Counted from the first letter of the stretch, positions 8,427-17,027 are shown. The stretch is DNA of 64,000 bases from Ideonella sp. (GCA_016721465.1 JADKIA010000027.1:496001-560000); one strand, 5' to 3'. The notes: generated by a model from the letters alone, not told the origin. Numbers and translations: made by a program.

Positions 8427-8977
8427 TGGCCATGCGCCGAGCAGGCTTGTTCGTGCTGTGCCTGGCCCTGGTGGCGGTGGCCGTGGCCGCCACGCGGTGG
8501 CTGCCCCTGGCCCGCGACGAGGTGCACGATCCGGCGGGCCCTGGCATCGGCCTGTTGCAGGAACCCGCCGAGGCGCTGGGATGGCTGCCACCGGACAACG
8601 CGGGCAACCAGGTGCGCTGGATGCAGGCCCTGGACCAAGGCCACATCAACCCGCGCAGCCAGATCCTGCCGTCCACGCAGGTGAACCTGCGCAGCACCGA
8701 TGTGCTGCTGAAGAACAGCGGCGAGATGCCGATGGTGCGATTCCCGCACCGTCAGCACACCGCCTGGCTGGACTGCAGCAATTGCCACGACAAGCTGTTC
8801 GAGCGCACGGCCGGCGCCACCAAGATCAACATGTTCCTGATCCTGCAGGGCGAGAAGTGCGGACTGTGCCATGGTGCGGTGGCCTTCCCACTGACCGAGT
8901 GCACGCGTTGCCACAGCGTGCCGCGCGGCAGCCCCGAGGCGCTGGCCTTCGGCCGTGGGCTGGTGCTCGGGCCATGA
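8426..8977 (+). CDS. triheme c7-type cytochrome, type B'
   Basis: The protein has 183 residues from the ATG at 8426, which overlaps the previous stop. An ATG at 8432 is equally possible. A single hydrophobic N-terminal segment (AGLFVLCLALVAVAVAA) lacks a clear cleavage site, so it may be a membrane anchor. The domain begins EVHDPAG and carries CSNCH, CGLCH and CTRCH, with FPHRQHTAWLD before the first. It is the counterpart of the gene at 5780. The last 20 residues (after the third heme) are Leu/Gly-rich. Confidence 0.86.
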   Translation: MAMRRAGLFVLCLALVAVAVAATRWLPLARDEVHDPAGPGIGLLQEPAEALGWLPPDNAGNQVRWMQALDQGHINPRSQILPSTQVNLRSTDVLLKNSGEMPMVRFPHRQHTAWLDCSNCHDKLFERTAGATKINMFLILQGEKCGLCHGAVAFPLTECTRCHSVPRGSPEALAFGRGLVLGP

Positions 8978-9348
8978 GGGCTTGGCTGCGACGAGGCCTG
9001 CTGATCGCTGCCGCAGCGGTGCCCGCAATCGCGGGCGCCGAGTATGGCGACGTGGTGCTCAACCGCCAGGCCGAGAAGGCGGGCGTGCGACCCGTCGTGT
9101 TCCCGCACTGGTTTCACCGCATCCGCTTCCGCTGCAAGGTGTGCCACAGCGAGCTGGGCTTTCAGATGCGGGCGGGCTCGAACGCGGTGTCCATGGCCGA
9201 CATCATCGACGGTCGCTTTTGCGGGATGTGCCACAACGCCCAGGTGGCCTGGGGCCCGGAGCGTTGCGATCTCTGTCATTCCGGCCAACGCGGCTTGGTC
9301 AGCGGCATCTACGGTGGCAGTGAAACGAAGGGACCCGGCAAATGGTGA
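8974..9348 (+). CDS. triheme c7-type cytochrome, type A'
   Basis: The protein has 124 residues. Its ATG overlaps the previous stop (ATGA). The signal peptide LLIAAAAVPAIAGA precedes EYGDVV. Three heme sites, CKVCH, CGMCH and CDLCH, follow VVFPHWFHRIRF. It is almost the same as the type A protein at 5310 over the whole triheme domain, which points to duplication. With 8426 it makes the reversed pair of 5310/5780. Confidence 0.88.
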   Translation: MRAWLRRGLLIAAAAVPAIAGAEYGDVVLNRQAEKAGVRPVVFPHWFHRIRFRCKVCHSELGFQMRAGSNAVSMADIIDGRFCGMCHNAQVAWGPERCDLCHSGQRGLVSGIYGGSETKGPGKW

Positions 9349-10352
9349 ACCTGCACCGCCGAGTGGGCCTGGGTGCCCTGGTGGCCTGGTGGGGCGCGGG
9401 CTGCGCGGCACCCGACGTGCCCACGTCCGCTGCGTTGCCGTTGAGCCCCGCGCTGTTGACGCCCTGGCTCAGCTTGACGGGCGGCTGGCGCGCCATGTCG
9501 GTGGCCGTGCCGCCCGCGATGCCGACCGGGTTGAGCACCTTGGCACCGATGCCCGGACCGGCGCGGGCCGTGTTGGCCACCCGCCTGAACTTCCAGTGGC
9601 CCGTGGCACTGGCCGCGCGTGACGACACGGTGCTGGTGGCCGATGTCGGCTTGCGGCAGCTCTTGCGGGTGGACCGTTCAAGGGATCAGGTCACGCCCAT
9701 CGCCACGTTGTCGACTGATCGAGGCGTGGCGCTGCAGATCGCGCCGGACGGCAGCGTGTGGCTGGCCGAACCTGGCAGCGGCCTGGTGCGCCAGCTGGAC
9801 CGCGACGGGCGCGTGCTGCGCCGCTGGTCGGACGACCGCCTGGCGGCGCGGCCGGTGGCCATCGCCTGGTTGCCAGAATCGGGCGGCGACGTCTTCGTGG
9901 CCGACGCGCAGCTGGCACAGATCGTGGCTTTCGATGTCTTCGGTCGAGGCCTGCAGCGTTTTGGCCAGGGCCGCCTGCAGTCCGTGGCGGCCATGGCCAC
10001 CGGGCCGCAAGGTCTGTACGTGGTCGACCGCCTGGCCCAGCAGGTGCTGGTGTTCGACCGTCAGGGAGCACTGCTCGCCGCCATGGGCGCGGACAGCCTG
10101 GTGATGCCGCACGCCATCGCCGTCGACCGGGCCGGCCGGGTCTTCGTGGCCGATGAGGCCGATGCGGCGATCCATGTCTTCATCGACGGGCAACGCGTGG
10201 CTCGGCTGGCCGGCGCCGCTGCCTTGCGTGTGAGTCGCATCGATGCCTTGGCCACGGGTGCCAATCTGCTCTATGCGGCGGACAGCCTCTCGTCGCGGGT
10301 ACAGATCCTGCTCATCACCCCGGAATCCCTCCGTCGACCAGCCCCACCCTGA
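9342..10352 (+). CDS. NHL-type beta-propeller lipoprotein
   Basis: The protein has 336 residues. The ATG at 9342 overlaps the end of the preceding gene by 7 bases. The signal peptide ends in the lipobox GAGC (WWGAGCAAP). Repeats such as DDTVLVADVGLRQLLRVD, APDGSVWLAEPGSG and AVDRAGRVFVADEADAA give a six-bladed propeller fold. No catalytic residues are visible. It resembles its immediate neighbour at 10354 and the first gene of the cluster more in design than in residues. The role is probably as a surface or periplasmic scaffold for the cytochrome assembly. Confidence 0.8.
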   Translation: MVNLHRRVGLGALVAWWGAGCAAPDVPTSAALPLSPALLTPWLSLTGGWRAMSVAVPPAMPTGLSTLAPMPGPARAVLATRLNFQWPVALAARDDTVLVADVGLRQLLRVDRSRDQVTPIATLSTDRGVALQIAPDGSVWLAEPGSGLVRQLDRDGRVLRRWSDDRLAARPVAIAWLPESGGDVFVADAQLAQIVAFDVFGRGLQRFGQGRLQSVAAMATGPQGLYVVDRLAQQVLVFDRQGALLAAMGADSLVMPHAIAVDRAGRVFVADEADAAIHVFIDGQRVARLAGAAALRVSRIDALATGANLLYAADSLSSRVQILLITPESLRRPAPP

Positions 10353-10353
10353 G

Positions 10354-11436
10354 ATGCGCTTTCCCGCCATGACCCTGCTGCTCGCGCTGTCCAGCCTGCC
10401 CGGCCTGCTGGTCGGTTGCGCCAGCCAGCCCGCCGTCATGCACTGGGACGCGGCTGCCGACGATCGCGCGTCCGACGGGCGCGTCTGGCCGGCGCCGCAG
10501 ACCCAGGAAGTGCCCCGCTACCGCTACCTGGGCCAACTCACCGGCGAGACCAACTTTCGCGCGACCAAGGCCGAAGGCAATGTGTGGCGCGAGGCCTGGG
10601 CCTTGATCACCGGGCTGGGTCAACGCGCCGAGCCACCGACCGAACTGTTGCGTCCCTTGTGCGGCACGGTCGATGCGCGGGGCCGCGTGCTCGTGGGCGA
10701 CGTCAGCCGCGGCGCGGTGTTCGTGTTCGACGAGGCCCAGGGCAAGCTGGCCGTGTGGGAACAGGCCGCTCCGGGCCAGCGCTTCGTCTCGCCGGTGGGC
10801 ATTGCCAGCGCCGGGAATGGCGAGATCTGGGTCGCCGATGCCGAACTGGGGCGGGTGTTCCGCCTCGACAGCGCTGGTCGGCCGCTGGGCGACGTGGGCG
10901 CGGGCCAACTGCAGCGCCCCACCGGCCTGGCACACGACGAGCAGGGCCACCGATGGTTCGTGGCCGACGGTCCGGCGCACGACATCAAGGTCTTCGACGA
11001 CCAGGGCCGTCTGATCGACCGTTGGGGCCGCCGCGGCGATGGCGCAGGCGAGTTCAACCTGCCCACGCACCTGGCCTATGCCTCGGGCCGACTGTGGGTG
11101 ACGGATGGACTGAACGCGCGGGTGCAATCGCTCGACGATCAGGGCCAGCCGCTGACATCGATCGGCCAGCGCGGACTGTATGTGGGCAACCTGGTGCGCC
11201 CCAAGGGGGTGGCGGCTGACGACGAGGGCAATGTGTACATCGTCGAGTCCATGCACGACAACCTGCTGGTGTTCGATGCCCAAACTCGGCTGCTGCTGGC
11301 GCTGGGTGGTACCGGCAAGGACGTGGGGCGCTTCTACCTGCCGGCCGGCGTGTGGATCGACGGTCGCAACCGCGTGTTCGTGGCCGACATGTTCAACGGC
11401 CGCGTGGTGGTGTTCCAGTTTCTCGGTGGCGGCTGA
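10354..11436 (+). CDS. NHL-repeat beta-propeller lipoprotein
   Basis: The protein has 360 residues. The ATG at 10354 is one base after the previous stop. The lipobox is LVGC in LLALSSLPGLLVGCAS. NHL blades are visible as GNGEIWVADAELGRVFRLD, EQGHRWFVADGPAHDIKVFD, DDEGNVYIVES and DGRNRVFVADMFNGRVVVF. Its closest match in the window is the product of 144-1235 (shared GDGPGEFNLP / GDGAGEFNLP), so these two are true paralogues. Its stop overlaps the start of the 11-heme cytochrome, so the two are co-translated and probably act together. Confidence 0.84.
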   Translation: MRFPAMTLLLALSSLPGLLVGCASQPAVMHWDAAADDRASDGRVWPAPQTQEVPRYRYLGQLTGETNFRATKAEGNVWREAWALITGLGQRAEPPTELLRPLCGTVDARGRVLVGDVSRGAVFVFDEAQGKLAVWEQAAPGQRFVSPVGIASAGNGEIWVADAELGRVFRLDSAGRPLGDVGAGQLQRPTGLAHDEQGHRWFVADGPAHDIKVFDDQGRLIDRWGRRGDGAGEFNLPTHLAYASGRLWVTDGLNARVQSLDDQGQPLTSIGQRGLYVGNLVRPKGVAADDEGNVYIVESMHDNLLVFDAQTRLLLALGGTGKDVGRFYLPAGVWIDGRNRVFVADMFNGRVVVFQFLGGG

Positions 11437-13919
11437 TGCGGGTCCTCGCGCTGATGGCTTGCTGGGTGTTGGCGTTGCTGGCGATGAGCCTGACGCACAG
11501 CGGCGGCGCCGGCGCCGCGCGCATCGCCGACATCAGCAACACCCTGCACAACCTGTCGGCCAGCGGGCCGGGCACGCTCAAGGCCACCAGCGAATCCCAG
11601 ATCTGCGTGTTCTGCCACACGCCGCACCAGGCCGAGGCCATCCCGCAGGCGCCGCTGTGGAACCGCAAGCTCTCGGGGGCGACTTACACGCCCTACACCT
11701 CCAGCTCCATCGAGGCCAACGCGGCGGAGCTGGCGGCCGGGCCGGGCGGCGCATCCAAGCTGTGTCTGAGCTGTCACGACGGCACCATGGCCATCGGCAA
11801 CGTCAACGTGCTGGGCGGTCAGGCCAACGTTTCGGTCAATCTGCAGGGCACCGGACCGGGTGGCACCATGGCGGTGGGCGAGGGCACGGGCACGGGCTTC
11901 ACGCGCAACCTGGGGGTGAACCTCAGCAACGACCACCCGATCTCGTTCACCTACGACGCGGCGCTGGCCTCGGCCGACGGTGAGCTGCGCACGCCCGATG
12001 GCAGCACCGTGGGCACGCGCGTTGCCGGCCAGCCCAGGCCGAAGCTGCCTTTGCAGGGGGGCCAGGTGCAGTGCACCACCTGCCACGACCCGCACCTGCG
12101 CGAGACCGACACCAGCAAGGGCTCGGGCAAGTTTCTGCGCGCCAACCGCTTCCAGGAGTTGCCACCCACCGGAGGGAGCTTTGCCGAAAGTGCCGACATC
12201 ATCTGTCTGGCCTGCCACGACAAGGCTGGCCAAGCCTGGGCGTTCTCGGCCCACGCCCATCCCCAGGTGGCCGACGAGACCTACACCAGCACGGCGAGCA
12301 CGCTGCGCGGCTTTCCGCTCAATCTGCCGGTTTGGAAGGCGGGCTGCCTGAATTGCCACGACACGCACACGGTGCAAGGCGCGCGGCGCCTGTTGCGCGA
12401 GGGCACCGACAGCCTGGCCACTCCCAAGGGTGCCGGCAACCCGGCGCTCGAGCAGGCCTGCTACAGCTGCCACTCGGCGCTGGGCCAGTCCGCACTTACC
12501 AATGTGGCCTCGGTGCCCAACATCAAGGACGATTTCTCGCTGCCCCGGCACATGCCCATCACCGATCTCGACCAGGGCGGGCCCGAGGTGCACGACATCG
12601 GCACCGGGCTGGGCACGCGGCGCGGCAAGGATGGGGTGGAGTCGAGCGCATTGCTGGGCAAGGGCGCGCCACAGAACCGCCACGTCGAGTGCACCGACTG
12701 CCACAACCCGCACCGCGTGGTGAAGAAGCGCCAGTTCAATGACGACCCCAGTTCGCCCGACGCCGCTGGCACCCACAACCACGCGGCCGGTCACACCAAC
12801 CTGGCCTCTGGCGTGTTGCGCGGCGGCACCGGCGTGGAGCCGATCTATGGCGGCGCCAGCTTCGGCAGCGAGCCCATCGGCTTCGACTTCAAGCGCGGCG
12901 ATGGTGGCGTGGGTGCCAGCACCGCCGTGGGCAGTGCCTGGGTGACGCGCGAATACCAGGTGTGCCTGAAATGCCACTCCAACAACGCCTACGACACGCC
13001 ACCGAACCTGGGCGACAGTGGTGGCGGCACGCCCTCGGGCACCAACGGCCTGGTGCGCTTCACCAACCAGGCGATGGAGTTGCAGGCCCCGATCTCGCAC
13101 CGGGGCGAGGGCACCACCACCAACAGCGGGGCCTTTGCCGGCACGCCGCCCGGTCAAAGCTACAGCGTCAACTTTCAGACCAGCAATCACCGTGGCTGGC
13201 ACCCGGTGCTTGGCGCCACCGGGCGCAGCAACGCACTTCGCGGCACGGTGAGCTCGGCCTTCCAGTTGCCCTGGGGTGCCGACGCCGACGTTGGCACGCA
13301 GACCATGTACTGCAGCGATTGCCACGGCTCCAGCACCAGCGGCAACACCGTGGTGCCCGACGGAGGTGAGAACGGCAACCCCTGGGGCCCGCACGGCTCC
13401 ACCAACAACTTCATCCTCAAGGGCGAGTGGAGCGCCAACACCGGCACCAATGCGCGCGAGGCGGGCTTCACCGCCAATGCGCTGTGCTTCAAGTGCCACA
13501 ACCCCAACAACTATGCCGACCGCAACGGCATTGGCAGTGTCAGCAACCGCACCACCGGCTTCTACAACAGCAGCAAGGGCAACCTGCATGCCTTCCACAC
13601 CGACAAGCTGCAGAAGCTGCGTTGCAGCTGGTGCCATGTGGCCGTGCCGCATGGGTGGAAGAACAAGGCCTTGCTGGTCAACCTCAACGACGTGGGCGCC
13701 GAGGTTGGTCTGCTTCCTGGCACGCAGGTCAAGAACAACACCAGTGCGCCCTATACCAATCCGCCCTACTACTTGAACGCCGTGCTCAAGATCCGCACCT
13801 TCGCCACCAGTGGCAACTGGTCCGACACCAACTGCGGATCGGCTGGAGCCCCGGGCAACGGCCGGTCCGGTCGTGACTGGATGCGCGACTCCAGCGAGAA
13901 CTGCGCGAACCTGCCATGA
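11436..13919 (+). CDS. exported 11-heme c-type cytochrome
   Basis: The protein has 827 residues. The ATG at 11436 overlaps the previous stop. A signal peptide (LALMACWVLALLAMS) precedes RIADISNTLHNL. Eleven CXXCH sites are visible in order: CVFCH (57-61), CLSCH, CTTCH, CLACH, CLNCH, CYSCH, CTDCH, CLKCH, CSDCH, CFKCH and CSWCH. Further His residues could give bis-His ligation. The first part repeats the layout of the tetraheme protein at 1441. The C-terminal tail has two unpaired Cys (800 and 823) and no heme motif. There is no lipobox. Size, heme number and neighbours fit a secreted or outer-membrane electron-transfer cytochrome. Whether it forms a filament like OmcS/OmcE or sits in the barrel at 3440 cannot be decided from sequence. 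Confidence 0.92.
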   Translation: MRVLALMACWVLALLAMSLTHSGGAGAARIADISNTLHNLSASGPGTLKATSESQICVFCHTPHQAEAIPQAPLWNRKLSGATYTPYTSSSIEANAAELAAGPGGASKLCLSCHDGTMAIGNVNVLGGQANVSVNLQGTGPGGTMAVGEGTGTGFTRNLGVNLSNDHPISFTYDAALASADGELRTPDGSTVGTRVAGQPRPKLPLQGGQVQCTTCHDPHLRETDTSKGSGKFLRANRFQELPPTGGSFAESADIICLACHDKAGQAWAFSAHAHPQVADETYTSTASTLRGFPLNLPVWKAGCLNCHDTHTVQGARRLLREGTDSLATPKGAGNPALEQACYSCHSALGQSALTNVASVPNIKDDFSLPRHMPITDLDQGGPEVHDIGTGLGTRRGKDGVESSALLGKGAPQNRHVECTDCHNPHRVVKKRQFNDDPSSPDAAGTHNHAAGHTNLASGVLRGGTGVEPIYGGASFGSEPIGFDFKRGDGGVGASTAVGSAWVTREYQVCLKCHSNNAYDTPPNLGDSGGGTPSGTNGLVRFTNQAMELQAPISHRGEGTTTNSGAFAGTPPGQSYSVNFQTSNHRGWHPVLGATGRSNALRGTVSSAFQLPWGADADVGTQTMYCSDCHGSSTSGNTVVPDGGENGNPWGPHGSTNNFILKGEWSANTGTNAREAGFTANALCFKCHNPNNYADRNGIGSVSNRTTGFYNSSKGNLHAFHTDKLQKLRCSWCHVAVPHGWKNKALLVNLNDVGAEVGLLPGTQVKNNTSAPYTNPPYYLNAVLKIRTFATSGNWSDTNCGSAGAPGNGRSGRDWMRDSSENCANLP

Positions 13920-14977
13920 GCCTCACGCGCCAATCTGCAATCGGTCTTCATGCACGACTGCACCTCGGCCTGCAGCGCCTGGCCTCGCTGCGCCTGACCG
14001 TGGCCTTGTTTGGGCTGCTGGCCGCTGTGGTGCTCGCGGCACAGGCCGACGCACGGGTTCCTGCTTGGGCGGTGGCCCTGCCGCAAGCGCTGCTGGCCCT
14101 CAACCTCGCGGCCTCGTTGAGCACGCACCCGCGCCTGCGCCGGGGTGGTCTGGCCGTGTTCCACGTCGCGCTGCTGGGCTGCCTGCTGCTGTTGGCCTGG
14201 GGGCGGCTCACGCATGCCGAGGGCCGGGTCGAGTTGACCCAAGGTGCCGCCTTCGAGCCGGCCGCCGTCGAGCGCTTGTCGGAGGGCCCATGGCATGGCG
14301 ACCGGCTGCAGCGTGTGCACTTCGAACAGGGCCAGATCGAGGTGCGGTATGCCCCCGGGCTGAAACGCGCGCGCACGCTCAGCCAGGTTCGCATCACCGA
14401 GGACGGCAGCGTGCGGACCGACACCGTGGGCGACGACCATCCGCTGCAATTGCACGGTTTCCGTTTCTACACCACGCACAACAAGGGCTTCGCCCCGCTG
14501 CTCAGCTGGACCGCACCGGGCCGCGCCGTGCAGACGGGCGCCGTGCATCTGCCGTCCTACCCGCTGTTCGACGGGCAGCAGCAGCAGCGCTGGACGCCGC
14601 CGCATGGCCCCGAGATGCGCCTGTGGTTGCGTCTGCCCCAGCCCGTGAGCGAGCACACGGCCTGGCAGTTGCGGCCCGAGCAGGTGGACGCCACGCTGGT
14701 GATGGAGGTGGCCGGCCAGCGATACGAGCTCAAGCCGGGCGAGTCGGCCAGTGCGTCCTTCGGCCACCTGCGCTACGAGCGCCTGGTGGGCTGGATGGGC
14801 TACCGCATCCACTACGACCCGACCCTGACCGCACTTTGGTGGCTGGCCTGCCTGGGTGTGGCGGGCCTGGTCTGGCACCTGTGGCCGCTCATGTTCGGCG
14901 ACCGCCTTTGGGCTCGAATGGCCTGGTCGGATGGCGTCGGTGGCCCGGTGCAGCGCAGCGAGGGAGGGAGCGCATGA
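13916..14977 (+). CDS. resB: ResB-like cytochrome c biogenesis protein
   Basis: The protein has 353 residues. Its start overlaps the 11-heme gene (ATGA). There are three N-terminal membrane helices (about 24-42, 50-65 and 78-95), a periplasmic domain with GFRFYTTHNKGFAP and the ResB-like GYRIHYDP near the last helix (about 305-325). ResB (Ccs1) works with CcsA to carry heme across the membrane and attach it to CXXCH (System II). At 353 residues it is shorter than typical ResB (about 400-700). Direct coupling to the cytochrome gene suggests a heme lyase dedicated to this cluster. Confidence 0.85.
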   Translation: MSLTRQSAIGLHARLHLGLQRLASLRLTVALFGLLAAVVLAAQADARVPAWAVALPQALLALNLAASLSTHPRLRRGGLAVFHVALLGCLLLLAWGRLTHAEGRVELTQGAAFEPAAVERLSEGPWHGDRLQRVHFEQGQIEVRYAPGLKRARTLSQVRITEDGSVRTDTVGDDHPLQLHGFRFYTTHNKGFAPLLSWTAPGRAVQTGAVHLPSYPLFDGQQQQRWTPPHGPEMRLWLRLPQPVSEHTAWQLRPEQVDATLVMEVAGQRYELKPGESASASFGHLRYERLVGWMGYRIHYDPTLTALWWLACLGVAGLVWHLWPLMFGDRLWARMAWSDGVGGPVQRSEGGSA

Positions 14978-15789
14978 ACGGCCTGCCAGTGGAGGTGGCC
15001 TGGCTCTGGTCCGGCTGTGGCGCTTGCGTCGCGGCGGCGCTGCGCGCGTGGCAGGTGGCACTGCGCCCGCGCAGTGGCGACGACGCCTGGGGCACGCGCC
15101 TGCTGGCCCTGGCCGTGGCCCTGGTGGCGCTGGGCATCGCCTTGCGCTGGCAGCGGCTGGGGCACGGCCCCTTCCTGGACATGTTCGAGATCCTGGCCAG
15201 CAGCCTGTTCAGCCTGGGCGGCTTGCTGCTGCTGGCCCAGACGCATTGGCCCGTGCTGCGTCGCGCTGCACCGGTGAGCCTGGGTGTGCTGGCCCTGATG
15301 GCCTTGTGGCTGCCGTTCACCGACCCGGTGGACACCTTCTTCCCGCCCACCTACGAGACGCCGGTGCTGTGGTTTCACGTACTGATGGGCAAGCTGTTCC
15401 TGGGCTCAGCGCTGGCCGCTCTGGGCCTGGCCGGTGCCCAGTTACTGCGAGGCCGCTTGCGCTTCGTGGATCGGCTGCCCGGGCCGCTGCTGCTGGACGC
15501 GATGGCCTGGCGCCTGATGCAGGTGGCGCTGTTGTTCGAAAGCGTGATGCTGATCGCCGGTGCCCTGTGGGCGCAGGATGCCTGGGGCCGCTGGTGGGCC
15601 TGGGACCCCTTGGAGACCTGGGCCTTCGTGACCTGGCTGGCTCTGGTGGCGGCCCTGCATGCGCGGCGCCGCTGGGCCATCGGTCCAACGCTGGGTGCGC
15701 TGCTCATCGTGGGCGTGTTCGTGCTGGCCTTCCTCACGTTCTTTGGGGTGCCCTTCGTCAGCGTGGCGCCGCACAAGGGTGCCGTGTGA
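14974..15789 (+). CDS. ccsA: CcsA/ResC-like heme-attachment protein
   Basis: The protein has 271 residues. The ATG at 14974 overlaps the previous stop and follows GGGAGGGAG. It is an integral membrane protein with about eight helices. The tryptophan-rich heme-handling motif is present as WGRWWAWDPLETWAF. Flanking His residues (for example WFHVLMGK, and the SVAPHKGAV end) are where CcsA has its heme ligands. It pairs with ResB upstream to make the System II synthetase. Length is normal for CcsA/CcsB of proteobacteria. Confidence 0.9.
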   Translation: MNGLPVEVAWLWSGCGACVAAALRAWQVALRPRSGDDAWGTRLLALAVALVALGIALRWQRLGHGPFLDMFEILASSLFSLGGLLLLAQTHWPVLRRAAPVSLGVLALMALWLPFTDPVDTFFPPTYETPVLWFHVLMGKLFLGSALAALGLAGAQLLRGRLRFVDRLPGPLLLDAMAWRLMQVALLFESVMLIAGALWAQDAWGRWWAWDPLETWAFVTWLALVAALHARRRWAIGPTLGALLIVGVFVLAFLTFFGVPFVSVAPHKGAV

Positions 15790-16358
15790 TGCGCGCACCG
15801 GGCATCGCCGCGGCCGCTGACAGAACCCGCGGATGGTCGGCGCGCCGCATGTCGGGCGTGGCCGTGCTGGCGCTCGGCGGCTTGCTGGTCGCGCAGGCGC
15901 CGCCGCCCGTCTTGCAGCCACAACAGCACGGGCGGGCCATGCAGGCGGCCGAACTGCGGCAGCGCTTCGAGCAGGCGGTGGTGATGCTGCATGCGCGTCG
16001 ATACGAACACGCCGCCACCGCGCTGCAGCGTGTGCTGCAACTGGCGCCGGGCCTGCCCGAGGCGCACGTGAACATGGGCTTCGCCCTGTTGGGGCTGCAG
16101 CGGGGTGGTGAGGCGTCTGCTGCCTTCGATCGGGCGATTGCGCTGCAGCCGAAGCAGGCCAACGCCTACTACGGTCTGGCCATGGCGCTGGAACAGCAGG
16201 GCGATCTGGAGCGGGCCCTGGGCGCCATGCGCAGCTACCTGCACCTGTCCGCACCCGATGAGCGCTATCACGCCAAGGCGCGCGCGGCCCTGTGGGAATG
16301 GGAGCAGCGGCTCGGGCGCCATGGCCCGGCCACAGCGCAAGGCGCACACCGCCGGTGA
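15789..16358 (+). CDS. membrane-anchored or exported TPR protein
   Basis: The protein has 189 residues. The ATG at 15789 overlaps the ccsA stop. An internal ATG at 15849 would give a more usual signal peptide (MSGVAVLALGGLLVAQA). Two to three TPR units are clear: YEHAATALQRVLQLAPGLPE, HVNMGFALLGLQRGGEASAA and NAYYGLAMALEQQGDLERAL. TPR proteins (CcmI, NrfG) present apocytochrome to heme lyases, so this may do so for ResB/CcsA. That is inference from context. It ends the operon. The convergent gene begins 26 bases on, with a GC-rich near-palindrome between them but no T tract. Confidence 0.75.
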   Translation: MRAPGIAAAADRTRGWSARRMSGVAVLALGGLLVAQAPPPVLQPQQHGRAMQAAELRQRFEQAVVMLHARRYEHAATALQRVLQLAPGLPEAHVNMGFALLGLQRGGEASAAFDRAIALQPKQANAYYGLAMALEQQGDLERALGAMRSYLHLSAPDERYHAKARAALWEWEQRLGRHGPATAQGAHRR

Positions 16359-16384
16359 AGCCGACGGCGGGCCGGCCGCGCCTG

Positions 16385-16777
16385 TCAGCGGTTGCGCACG
16401 CGACAGGCCACGGTGTCGGCGATCAGCGTCGAGCCGTCGGCGGCGAGCACCTTGCCGGTCACGCTGCCGCCAGTGATGAAGGTGGCGGTGATGGCCGTTG
16501 CGCCAGCGGCGATGTCGCCGGGGTTGCTGTCGAAGTCGAACTGCACTTCGCCGCCCGCCGCACGCTGCGGCGCGGCCATGGCCGAGTTGCCGCCCGAGAC
16601 CACTGCGGCGCTGTAGGACTGGCCGGACACGAGGCCCTTGGCGTCCACCGACACCTGGGCGCGTTGCGTGCCGCGCTGCTCGCACTGGACGCGGATGGTC
16701 GCGGCACTGGCATCGGCTGCAACGGCGGACAGCAGGGCGAGCAGGCAGGTGGCGGTGGTGATGTGACGGGTGTTCAT
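16385..16777 (-). CDS. small exported protein of unknown function
   Basis: The protein has 130 residues. The ATG at 16777 (reverse) follows GAGGAGC. A 33-residue signal peptide (TTATCLLALLSAVAADASAA) precedes TIRVQCEQR. The mature part is short beta-type repeats of Ala, Gly, Ser and Thr (SAAVVSGGNSAMAA, ATAITATFITGG) and ends VACRVRNR. Two Cys, near each end of the mature chain, could form one disulfide. It is the only minus-strand gene within the cytochrome regions and is divergent from ccmF across the 335-base gap with the palindromes. I do not recognise a family. Confidence 0.75.
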   Translation of the reverse strand: MNTRHITTATCLLALLSAVAADASAATIRVQCEQRGTQRAQVSVDAKGLVSGQSYSAAVVSGGNSAMAAPQRAAGGEVQFDFDSNPGDIAAGATAITATFITGGSVTGKVLAADGSTLIADTVACRVRNR

Positions 16778-16913
16778 GGATGTGCTCCTCGGCGGGGTTG
16801 ATCGGTTCAAGGGTTGCGGGTCCTGGGGTTTGGCCCACGCTTGGACAGAGCCGCCAGGTGGGCTTGCGATACACGCAATTGCAAGCGACCGTGTCCGCCG
16901 GATCGGCCAGCGG

Positions 16914-16929
16914 TTCCCGGATGCGGGAA
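16914..16929. promoter_or_regulatory. palindromic enhancer-like site, distal copy before ccmF
   Basis: TTCCCG-GATG-CGGGAA is a perfect 6+6 inverted repeat, centred 120 bp upstream of the -12 GC of the ccmF promoter. It has the same arms and spacing as 1280-1295 and 25136-25151. It lies in the 335-base gap 16778-17112, which also holds a CTTGC/GCAAG inverted repeat (16863-16885) and no gene that I can support. Confidence 0.65.
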
Positions 16930-16943
16930 TCACTGGCGCGGCC

Positions 16944-16959
16944 TTCCTGCCCACGGGAA
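16944..16959. promoter_or_regulatory. palindromic enhancer-like site, proximal copy before ccmF
   Basis: TTCCTG-CCCA-CGGGAA has one mismatch in the left arm. Its centre is exactly 30 bp (three helical turns) from the distal copy and 90 bp upstream of the -12 GC. NtrC-family activators commonly use two such sites on one face of the helix. Confidence 0.6.
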
Positions 16960-17027
16960 GCGCGCTCTGGTGCTGCCGGGCGGCGCGCGCGCAGGTGACT
17001 GCGTCCAGGCAAGCCGAAACAGCGGGA

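Noticed and set aside
10802..10817. CGGGAA half site inside an NHL gene
   Set aside because: The left arm is TTGCCA (3 of 6). It is in coding sequence with no promoter-like element downstream.
11334..13652. 772-codon open frame on the minus strand
   Set aside because: It is opposite the 11-heme cytochrome gene, and no CXXCH or other motif is seen in it.
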